Source of the DNA: Gracilariopsis chorda
Lineage: Eukaryota; Rhodophyta; Florideophyceae; Gracilariales; Gracilariaceae
Direction: 5' to 3'
Assembly (NCBI GenBank): GCA_003194525.1
Contig: NBIV01000391.1
Span: forward strand, 1 to 43,225
Length of the DNA: 43,225 nt
The notes under the pieces were generated by a model, which did not search any database, had not been told where the DNA came from, and saw only the letters and a program-made list of their open reading frames with translations. The first letter of the stretch is position 1. Each line of letters begins with the position of its first letter. The position numbers and the translations under genes were made by a program. Below, piece by piece: positions 29,585 to 38,900 of the stretch.

Positions 29585-30558
29585 GATTAGGCTGTGTGCC
29601 GGTGCACAGACGTCGCGGATGCTGAACGGCGGCAGCGTCGGGTTGTGTGGCGTTTTGAATGCTCGTGGCAAAGGCCCTGACTCTCTTGGCCTTTTCGAGA
29701 TTCAAAAAGGGGTGAGTTATTGGGCAGGGCCGAAATAGCAGCGATGTGCATGTGAACGATTTCTTGGCTCCATCTGCTGCTTGCATTCTTCCTTTAGAAG
29801 GAGGGGCTCAGCCGTCAGCAAAAGGACCGACCGCCGTTGTCAAGGTTGGGGAAGAACTGGCGGGCTCTGTTCTGACTCCAATTGTGCCAATGGAAACTCC
29901 TGTTTCTGTTTGTTTCTGGTTCGACGAAAGCCAGAGTCACAGTAAGTGATTGCTTGGCATGCTATTATCTACTGCAAGTCTGGATGAATATCGGAGCTTT
30001 GCAACGCAGGACGCGGCGTCAAAGTCAGAAAGGTTCTCAATCGTAGCTCTGTCGCAACAATCTGTTGCGTCGATCGCTGTTCACTTTGGCTTGCAAATGA
30101 CACAAACAGCCACAAAACTTGCTACGTTCTTCCGAATGCGACACGGGATAGACATTGTAATTGATCTTTCTCTTCCGCGTCAGCTTTATTTACTTGAAGC
30201 TGCCACCCAGTTTATCCAGCGATACAGAGCTAAAAAGAAACTTACCATAACGTCAGCGTGTCCTGGATGGGTGACTTATGCGGAGAACACACAGAAGGAC
30301 TTTGTATTGGGCTGCATATCGTCCATTTGACCTCCTCGAGGAATACTGGGGTTCATGGCATCTCATCTCCGCCCTTCAGGTGATAGAAAGCCTATCCGGG
30401 TGTGCGCAGTGATGCCGTGCCATGACAAAAAGATTGAGGCCAGCCGACCCGGGTTTGTGCGTAACCAAAGCGACGGAAGCATTCAGAAAGATACAGATTG
30501 TGTGATAGCCACAGGGAATCGACTTGACCTAATTTCGGCAAAACAAAGTGAATTAGGG

Positions 30559-30568
30559 TCAAGATATT
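30559..30568. repeat. Left target-site duplicate of copy B
   Basis: TCAAGATATT, identical to 31443-31452. In the uninterrupted gene this decamer occurs once, in frame, within the NAR1 coding sequence. Confidence 0.9.
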
Positions 30569-31442
30569 ATTATTATTCTTCTTCTTCTTTATGGGCGCAC
30601 ATTGTCTAATTGCGACGCTGTGGTAGAGCTTATCATAATTCCTTCTCAATCTCTCAACAACTAAGGTTAACCGCTAGCTACTCCTCGTGAATGACAAGTT
30701 CTCTCTACCCCGTTACACCAGCCTTTAACTCCCGACTTAAAATATTGTTGATGGCTGTTGCTTGCTCCCACCCTGCTGCAGCCGTGTTACGCTCACTAAC
30801 TAGTATTCCAAGACGTAGTAGAATGGTACAAAACTTCTGCAGGGAGACCCGAATGTATAATCCATTTCGTTCTGGCGCGTTTCGCCTCTTCCAGACTTTG
30901 CTCTGCTAATCCTTCCTCAACTCGAGAGAACGCCAGGTAAGGGGTACACCACGACAAGGCGGATTCCATGTACCACGTTCGCGCCACCCAGAAGATCTGG
31001 TGACATCTTGCTCTCCCTTTTCTCTTTTCCCTTGGCGATAAAGGGCGGTAAGATCGGGTTGGGGCCCGTGTGTGCTGTAGATCTCAGCGTAAGTCCAGAA
31101 AAACCCTGTAAAACCATTCAGATCCTTGTACAGGCGGTGTTGTCGCTTCCTAAAATCCCTGGTCTCCGTTGGAGACCCATTGCGGTCCCGCCAGAGTTTC
31201 CGTGGGAACCTCCATGATCCTTCTGGGAAAAGTTAGGGAAAGGTTGGTAAGATCCGCAGTGTTGCACGTGCCTCGTCCCTTCTGTTTCGCACAGATAAGC
31301 GGGGGTCTTTTTCCGACGCTACCGCCCAGGTCTTCGGGCTGTCGGTGCGCCGATTGCCGGGGCGATTTTACGGACATCCCGGGTCCGTGGAGGCGATCAG
31401 TCCGCCGATCGCCTGGACGAGTTTAACGACCTCCCGGGTCCA
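30569..31442 (-). mobile_element. Retroposon inserted in NAR1 (copy B)
   Basis: 874 bp, lying in reverse orientation, flanked by a perfect 10-bp target duplication TCAAGATATT (30559-30568 and 31443-31452). Read on the reverse strand it starts TGGACCCGGGAGGTCGTTAA and has two imperfect about 55-bp 5' units. It shares ordered blocks with copy A (2492-3141) and ends in an AAG/AAT simple-repeat tail at the NAR1-proximal left end. There are no terminal inverted repeats and no long open frame (the best is about 75 codons), so it is probably non-autonomous. The tail, variable target duplication and 5' units fit a LINE-mobilised retroposon. Confidence 0.85.
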
Positions 31443-31452
31443 TCAAGATATT
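31443..31452. repeat. Right target-site duplicate of copy B
   Basis: TCAAGATATT, identical to 30559-30568. NAR1 homology resumes at once to its right. Confidence 0.9.
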
Positions 31453-32305
31453 CATCTACAGGTTCGCATGAGTTTGGGGTCAACGTCAGGAGCAGTTCCG
31501 GGGGGTATGCAGAGTTTGTTTTACGAGTAGCATCAAGAGAATTGTTTGGAATTGAATTGCCAAGAGGTAGTATCATTACAGAAAAAGCAAGTAGATGCGG
31601 TGATCTGCGTACAGCCACCGTGTCAAACAAAGATGGAGAATCCTCGACCTTTGCTACTGCATATTGATTCCGTTGTTTGCAGACAATCTTGCGAAAGGTG
31701 CGGCAAGGACAATACAAGTACAATTACATCGAGTTGATGGCATGCCCTGGAGGCTGTACAAACGGAGGTGGGCAAATCTCAATCCCAGAGGATTCAAAGG
31801 GCGACTTGCGAAGTTGGAAACTTCAAGCAGATAACCATTTGAAGAATGTAAATTCCGTTTTCCACAACAACCCTGAGGTTCCCATTCCGCTTGCAGTTTC
31901 AGGAGTTAGAGAACTATACAACGCAATGGTAAACGAGTTGACCAACTCGGATGGATTGAAACCGCTTCGAATGCCAATTCAGTCAAGTCAAACGAGTGGA
32001 ATTGGCTCACTCTCCCGGTACCGAGAAGTTCCTCCGATTTCACATTTAAACCGAAAGATACTGAGACCGCTAGCCTTCTCATACAAGAGACGGCCTTTGT
32101 TTTGGGGACTGATTCGACGTTATGACAGACTATCTGACTGAGTGGTGTGTAATATACAACGCAGTGAATGAAGAGTCCCTTGTTCCGTGTAACACAATAT
32201 ACAGTGCTGTTGGACGATTTACGACTTATCGTTAGCTACTTCGCTTCCGAGTACCAAGTGTAGTCCGTTCTGCATTTGTGAAGGACTGAACATCGCAATC
32301 TTAAT

Positions 32306-32695
32306 TTACATGGACATTATGGATTGCATATGTTTGCCGCAGCACTTTTGAGCATCTTCAGATATTTGATCCAAGTGACCTGCACCTTTGTCAGCAAGCA
32401 TTTTGTTGTCTGACAAGTAGTACCCTCCTCGACCGTGCGGATTCCCTTTCTCCATTTGCTTTTCTGTTTCTTTGGGCTTGTTAGAGATATCAGTGAGCTG
32501 TTGCACGACATGGTCGTTGCTTTGTACCAGAGGGGATGTAGATAGCGCTCTTGCGCAGTATTTGTTCCATAGAAGATGTAGTAATGTGGCGTGCAGAGTG
32601 CTCTTGAAGTACGATACTTGGAGGGGATAATAACTGTGGCAATGTACAGCAAAGTGTTCAATCTTATTTAGAGGTACCATTTGATATTCATTCAT
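32306..32695 (-). CDS. Hypothetical protein end
   Basis: The reverse frame contains a protein-like C-terminal stretch (VVQQLTDISNKPKETEKQME, GGYYLSDNKMLADKGAGHLD, KCCGKHMQSIMSM-stop). The upstream part is less convincing, and the start is unknown. It converges with NAR1. No family recognised. Confidence 0.3.
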   Translation of the reverse strand: MNEYQMVPLNKIEHFAVHCHSYYPLQVSYFKSTLHATLLHLLWNKYCARALSTSPLVQSNDHVVQQLTDISNKPKETEKQMEKGNPHGRGGYYLSDNKMLADKGAGHLDQISEDAQKCCGKHMQSIMSM

Positions 32696-32936
32696 ACGTT
32701 ATGCGGGGGGCTTGTACTGCAGAGGATATGTGCGAAAAGCAGCGAGGTGAACGTTTGGTGCTGAAATGAAATAGTGCAAACTGGGTCGATTACAATGGGT
32801 AGAAAAGGATGTTCGTATTGCTGATGACTACGCTGCGTTTGGACGTGAATACCACTTAGCGCCAACATGCGTAACCAGCATGGGAGTGATACGATGCAAT
32901 TATGTTGTGGCGCCTTGCCACTTGATTGCAAATTAT

Positions 32937-33362
32937 ATTTGTGCACCGATGGAAAGCGTGAGAGCGTAATCGCAGAAGTTGTCCTTCAAGGCGATGACAA
33001 AGTGTTCTCGGATATTGTGCTTGTCATCGTACTCCTCGAACTGGCAACGTTCCTTGTGAGTGCAATTGGTGCCAATAGGCGAAATGTTCAACATGCGCTT
33101 CCTCAACGACGATGAAAGTAGCGCGCTTGACGGGAATACTGAGCGCGGAGATGTAACGTAAACAGTAATTGACAAGCTTTTGTAAACGCTTCTCTCCCAG
33201 ATGGGCGGTGATGCTGGGGTCGGCTATGAGCTCGTTGGCGCGATAGGCCACCAAGCCATTCTCGGAGCAAACATTTTCGCCGAGCTGCTCCTTGTGTTTG
33301 CAGAGATAGGAGGCAGCGACTATGGCGATGATAACGTTTTTTTGCGCAAGTGGGGTGAGCAA
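32937..33362 (-). pseudogene. Hypothetical protein in two frames
   Basis: Reverse strand: KNVIIAIVAASYLCKHKEQL, NGLVAYRANELIADPSI, LGEKRLQKLVNYCLRYISAL, KRATFIVVEEAHVEHFAYWH (down to about 33065), then in the next frame FEEYDDKHNIREHFVIALKD and FCDYALTLSIGAQI to 32937. The His/Glu-rich EEAHVEHFAYWHQLH stretch could bind metal. It looks like a real, conserved kind of protein with one frame break, but I cannot name it. Confidence 0.4.
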
Positions 33363-33542
33363 GAGGTGAACAATTGGTCAGCGCGTGTGCACTTTGCTGA
33401 AAGGAAGGAGCAGGAAACGCAAAACTGAATGCACGTGAGATTGCATCGACATGGAACAAAGCGATGACATGGTTGAATGCACTAGTACATAAGAAGGTTG
33501 GCAACGAAGAACGTTGTGCGCCTATTTATTGTACCTATTTAT

Positions 33543-34060
33543 TTATCGCACGAATCGTTTGTTGGGACGCAAAAAGTTACAATGCAGTGCGAAAGCTCGC
33601 TGTGCTGTGTTCAGCTTCGTTTGACTGCCAAACTCACAGAAGTCGCGTGGAGGTTGAGTCTCATGCATCACCTTCCGTCCAACCCAATCCAACCCGTCGT
33701 TCTCTTCCCCGAGCCACATGTATCTCAATCGTTATCCCACGCAACACCATTCTTCTCGGCAAATTCGTCTATCATCCTTCCAGCGCACATCCTCATTTCG
33801 GCTGCTCCACATGCTCTGAACACCACACCTAATACCTCTTCCATCACACTCCAGTCCAATTTCATGGCACAACTTAACTCATGCTGCGTCACCGCCGTGC
33901 TCTTCGCAAAAGCACAAACCCACATCGGCAATGTATCGAGATCAATCATCCTAGCGTTCAGTGCCGCACGCGGTAACCCGATCACATTGAGCACCATTAC
34001 AGCATGTCCAACAGTACCAACTGAGTGCGGAGGTGAATGCGCAGGAGAGGGCGCATACAT
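33543..34060 (-). pseudogene. Hypothetical protein in two frames
   Basis: The reverse frame 34060-33725 (VMVLNVIGLPRAALNARMID, LDWSVMEEVLGVVFRACGAA, GRMIDEFAEKNGVAWDND) continues near 33730 in the adjacent frame (RYMWLGEENDGLDWVGRKVM...). The forward frame covering the same DNA is less protein-like. Family unknown. Confidence 0.3.
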
Positions 34061-34542
34061 AGCGGATGGGAACAGAAGAGGCAGTCCACTTTAAGTTGCA
34101 AGCGCAATCGCGCACCGACAGACGAGTATGAGGCGTGCTTGGTATCTTATGTTGTTCTTCCACGAGGCACGATGTTTTTAGAGGTAAGGGTACCAGCCGA
34201 ATCATTGGCAACGCTCATCGGACCCTTTCGGGCGTCACACTGCTCATGCAACACGAAGTGCGCAGCGCAACTCTCGGAGCCGAAGCGCACCAGCCAGCAG
34301 CGCCAACGTGCGGCACAAAACAATCACATCGCACCGCGCACAGCGTTCGCGCCGTCTCTGCCTTATCGCGTAGCGCAATGTCCCCGCATCATCCGAAACC
34401 TTCTCATCCGTTTCGGCCCTTTCCATCCATCTCCGCAGAGATGCTTCCCTACAGCCTCCGAGCCGCGACCTAAGCCATTGCTGCCTGCAAACCCGAGTCT
34501 ATCACTAGCGCGTTTTCCATAGCTTGCCGAGGGCTCGAACAG

Positions 34543-34581
34543 TTTCCTCCTAGGAAACCCAGGAGTCCCTTCGGGGACTCC
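34543..34581. other. Two adjacent perfect hairpins
   Basis: TTTCCT-CCT-AGGAAA (34543-34557) is followed after four bases by GGAGTCCC-TTCG-GGGACTCC (34562-34581), an 8-bp stem closing a TTCG tetraloop in its stable C(TTCG)G context. They could act in RNA. The surrounding 34061-34893 has no recognised gene. Confidence 0.5.
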
Positions 34582-34893
34582 ACGTTGTGAAACGCGCCTA
34601 AACCTGAAGAGAGCAACTACTTCTGTGACGAAGCGCGGCTCAAGGCCAACTCGGTTCGTCGCCTTCAATATTGTCAACAGATGGCCTTTTTCTCTCATGA
34701 AGAAAGCAGGGACACCCGAACAGTCAACACTTCGAACCAGCGTTCGTATCAGGGCACTGACGCTTCTTATCTCTCTCTCTGGCGCAACATGTCCAACTTC
34801 CAGTCACCGAACGTGGTTGCGTTTTGAGTTTCCCCGCCTAATGGAGAAGCGCGGCACAGTGTCAGGGCGTAACCCCATTTGATCGTGGACTTC

Positions 34894-35696
34894 TGTCGGT
34901 CGCTAATGTTGCGGAATGTGCCAGACATTGCTGGAACACACGTGTAGAATGTTCCAGTAGTGTCTAGCACATTGCACGCTTTGTTGGCCCAGCAAAGACT
35001 ACAGTATTTTAGTGATGCTGGCGCAAATTGTCACTTTATTATTGGTTAGTGTGCAGCTCCAGAGGTCTCTAGAAGCCAATGGAGTAACCTAGACGCACAC
35101 ATGAGTAACTAGCAAGTAGAAATGCGTATTTAGCTCGTTTGTAGTGCCTCTAAACACTATAAAAAGAGGTTCTGAGCTTTGGACTTCGGTCTGAACTCAC
35201 CTCAACAATCGACCAACATCTAAGCCCCACCCCCTATCAACCTTCAGCCACTTCAACTATCATCAACAACCAGTGAGGCGTATGCCGCTAGTTGTCCAAT
35301 AGGGTGGGGAAGTACCATCGCTAAGACCGGTTGAAGCGCCTTAGGCGTGGACGGGAGACGGGTAGTGTGTACCAAAAGGTGTTTCTGTCGTCTGTGAGCC
35401 CCACCGGAGCTTTGCTCGGATAACGGTGTTGGTCGAAAGACCTGGTGATTTCCGGACGGAAGTACTTGACGGGAAGCTATCCGCAGGCGACGTGCCGTGC
35501 AACGTTTCCTGCAAAGGGCCAGCTTGGGTATAGAGTGAAAGCATATCCTGCTGTTAGTAGCTCTCCTCGGGAAGCCCTGTAAGGATTGTATGCGCCTGCT
35601 TCTGGTTAGTGCAGAGGTAGGTAGGCTGCAGAATCCACTTCACATCCGGAGTGTCTGACCGGAAGCCGAGGGTCTGACCCTTAGTGATCCTTGACA
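34894..35696 (+). repeat. Left LTR of the Gypsy element
   Basis: Starts TGTCGGTCGC, deduced from the start of the repeat unit at 40541. The proposed 3' end is TTGACA at 35696, giving TGT...ACA ends and 803 bp, but both copies are followed by the same internal DNA, so the 3' limit is inferred. A possible primer-binding site (TGGGTTGCGCCCC, 35704) follows eight bases on. Confidence 0.75.
35158..35166 (+). promoter_or_regulatory. TATA box in the left LTR
   Basis: TATAAAAAG, also present at 40805-40813 in the second LTR. Expected RNA start is about 25-35 bp downstream, in the GAGCTT(T/C)GGACTTCGG region. Confidence 0.7.
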
Positions 35697-35912
35697 TAAT
35701 TCTTGGGTTGCGCCCCGTTTCAACAAAGAAGTTAAGAAGTTTTATTTGGGGATTGAGCCTCTTGCTCTCCCTAGTGTTGTTTTATTTCATCGAGTGGGTT
35801 TAGTTCTTTTGATCCCACTGTTTTCAACTTGTTTTGGGGCTTTTAGCTACGAAGAGCACCCTTTTGGCTTTTATTATTACAACCTTTTGGCCCCCTGCGT
35901 CACCGTCCCGTG

Positions 35913-38900
35913 ATGGCGCCCACATGGTACTCTCGAGGAGGGAGCTCTTCTGACTCTAACGCTGCATTTACTTCTTATGACGGTTCTTCTATTGACGTCG
36001 TAAAGTTCTTCTTTTACTTTGAGAATGTTGCAATGAGAGGAAAGACTGACGAGGACATGGCACTTGAGTTGCTTGGTTTCCTTGAGAACAAAGCCTTTGA
36101 GTTCTACTATGATTCTTATGCTGTTAATGGTTCACTTTCGGAAGAAGCAAAGGACTACCGCTCCGTTAAGCAAGCTTTTATCGATCGTTTTGGAAAAGCC
36201 GAGGAGCCTGAGGAAGATATACGCCTTGCAATTTCTGCTAAATTGGATTATGCAGACTTGGTTGGTTCCTTGACATATATGGACAACCTTTTCTTAAAGG
36301 CAGGATTCAACGCTAAGGCTAGGTTTGGTCTTTTGAAGAAAGCTGTAATGGAATACGCTGATCTAGCCCAGTTCGTTGTTTTCCGTGGCGCTGATGATTA
36401 TGATGAGTTGAAGGTTCAAGTGAAAGCCTTCGACGCTGCCCGGAAAGCAATGGGGAACTACGTTTCATTAAGTACCCCACCTAAGCGTATTGTCCAAAAC
36501 CACAGGTCTTCTGAAGAAACTATCTCTCATGCTTTGGAGTCTAAGGTCGACAAACTCTCTGAGCAGTTTGCTCAGCTGTCATTAATGGTTAAGAAGACAC
36601 AGACGGAGCGTCGAGACTACGAAAAGGTTTGTTCATACTGCAAGAAGCCCGGACATTATGCCTCACAATGTGACTCTAATCCGCACCGAGATACGCGATG
36701 CCCGCGTTGTGGGAAAATTGGACACTCAGAGATCACTTGTTGGCGAAGAATCCGACCCGAAGAGACCCGCAAAGTATGGGATGCCAATGAGGAATCTAAA
36801 GAGTCAGCATCTAATCTTCAGAAAGGATCCGACCCCGTATCAATTGTCACCGAAAACGCCGGGAATGCTGATGTAGTCGCCACAACCAAGAGAAGTGCTG
36901 ACGGTGAAGCGTTGCCCAAACAGCGCCGTTCAGACGGTGGTGCACCCATCCCGCTTTTGCTCAATCCAACAAGATACGAAGAGAGAGTTCGGAGACCTAA
37001 GGTTCATGAACAGAAAGTCAAGAAGCCGAAACAGAGGAAATCGAAGAAACAGAGTCTTCAAGACCATGCAAGCAAATATAACGTTCTCACTGAGCTCGCG
37101 AATGCCTCTTCCGGACTAACCTTTGGACAACTTATCAGAGGAGACGCAGATGATGCGAAGAAAGAGATTCGTAAGCTCATCGGTCGCAAAAGCAATGTTC
37201 GACGCCCTTTTGTTGGGCCAGTCGGTAAGCACCCTAGACGTCTTAAGGCGGTCCCCGTTATGATATATGGGACTGAGACTGAAGCTTTGCTCGACTCTGG
37301 AGCTGTTCCAAACCTTATGTCAACCAAGCTGTGTGACAGGCTAGCACTGGAACCCAAGCATACGACGAAGAAGATAACTGTTGCCAATGGACAGAGCGCC
37401 GTGTGCAGAGGAATAGTATACGATATCCCTATATCCTTCAGGGGCGTCTCCGTTCCATTAGACTTTCTTGTTATTGATGGTCCGCCATTCGACATCATTG
37501 TGGGTTGTCCAACACTTGAATCGTTACAAGCCTGCCTTGACCTCGGAAATCAGCACGTGAAGATGAATATTGATGGAAAGAGAGTAACACTTGGCTTTGA
37601 CTATGCTCGCGTCGAGATTTCAGACGAAAAGGGTTTCCAGACGGATAGCGACGACTTCACTTCAGATTCTGACGCCGCTATTGACTCTGATACTGCTTCT
37701 GAAGATGAAGAACAACTCGTGGTTGCTCTAACAGAAAAGAACCATGGCGAGACTCCCGAAATGATCCCGCAATTGGACATCACTACCGATGAGCAGCACG
37801 AGAAGTTACTCTTTTCAAAACTCTCGCACATTTCAGAGAATGAAAGAGACGACTTGGTTTCTTGTCTGAAAGACTCGAATGTAATCGCTTGGTCATTGAA
37901 AGACTTACGCCCAGCCGATGTGCCTGTTTCTCACTCTTTCGAGTTGACAGTTGACAAACCAATCTACTTCAGAGCCAGGAGGATGTCGCCGAAGCACAAC
38001 GAGTTCGTACGCAAGGAGATTGATCTTCTTCTCGAAGCTGGTATCATTACCCCTTCAGCCTCTGCTTGGTCGTTTCCAATTGTCATTGCCTCGAAGAAAG
38101 ATGGAAGCGCAAGGTTTTGTGTCGATTACAGAGAGCTGAACAGAGTCATGAAAGCTGACCGCTGGCCTTTGCCACGCATGGAAGAGATATTTGACGAACT
38201 TGGAGGTTGCTGTGTCTTCACTACGCTCGACCTGTTCTCTGGATACTGGCAAGTCAAGATGTCTGAGGATTGCAAAGAGATGACGACCTTTGTGTGCAGA
38301 TACGGAACTTTCATGTTCGAAGTCATGCCATTTGGTCTCATGAATGCCCCTTCCACCTTTCAACGGATGATGGATCATGTGCTAAGAGGACTTCCATTCG
38401 TTCGGGTTTACATTGATGACGTTGTCATATTCTCAAGAAGCCTCAGAGAGCACGTGATTCACTTGAAGGCTGTGATTGGTCGGATTGCGAAGCATGGATT
38501 GAAGCTCAAACTGTCCAAATGTTTCTTTGCACTATCGGAGGTGTCTCTTCTAGGCCACGTCATCAACGGAGATGGAGTGCACGTGGACCAGGAGAAGATT
38601 GCTAAGATCCAGGATGCCCCAATTCCTGCCACCACTACGGAACTACGATCTTTTCTGGGACTAGCCGGATACTATCGAAGGTTCATCAGAAACTTTGCTG
38701 AGACCTCCGCCGTGCTTCACAGTGCTACCTCGGGGAATAAGAAGCTGCGTTGGACCAGAGAGATGCTAGAAGCTTTCCACGGTCTGAAGAAAAAGATGAC
38801 TGAGCCTCCGGTACTTTCATTTCCAAACTTCGAGCAGCCTTTCATTGTGGAAACGGACGCCTCTAGTGTTTCACTCGGCGCAGTTCTCTCTCAGAAAAAG

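Larger units (their letters stand above)
29746..32141 (+). pseudogene. NAR1: NAR1/IOP1 (NARFL) iron-only-hydrogenase-like Fe-S assembly protein, interrupted
   Basis: NAR1 is a component of cytosolic iron-sulfur protein assembly. Family blocks in order: VNDFLAPSAACILP (N-terminal Cys, 29746-29790); KARVTVSDCLAC (29924-29962, in the next frame), after which the expected SGC...SAE is missing; VALSQQSVASIAVHFGL; ITSACPGWVTYAE; VMPCHDKKIEASRP; CVIATG; SSGGYAEFVLRVASRELFG; IELMACPGGCTNGGGQI. Damage: a frame change before and a deletion after CLAC, TGA at 30328-30330 (relatives have Lys/Arg before the SP..I(M/L)G block), TGA at 31665-31667 (relatives have Gly in AYGFRN), and an 874-bp insertion at 30569-31442. 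Removing the insertion and one target duplicate joins the frames exactly. It cannot make a normal protein as it stands. Confidence 0.85.

Noticed and set aside
30691..31723. Short forward and reverse frames inside the NAR1 insertion
   Set aside because: None exceeds about 110 codons, none has a reverse transcriptase or transposase motif, and they are not shared in frame with copy A.
6300..32141. Alternative nuclear genetic code (stop reassigned)
   Set aside because: TAA, TAG and TGA all occur inside frames, and the intact genes and Gag-Pol end at normal stops, so no single reassignment explains the pattern.
35341..35544. 67-codon reverse frame in the LTR (also at 40988-41191)
   Set aside because: It is repeated only because the LTR is repeated, and has no motif. 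An antisense ORF in an LTR needs transcript evidence.
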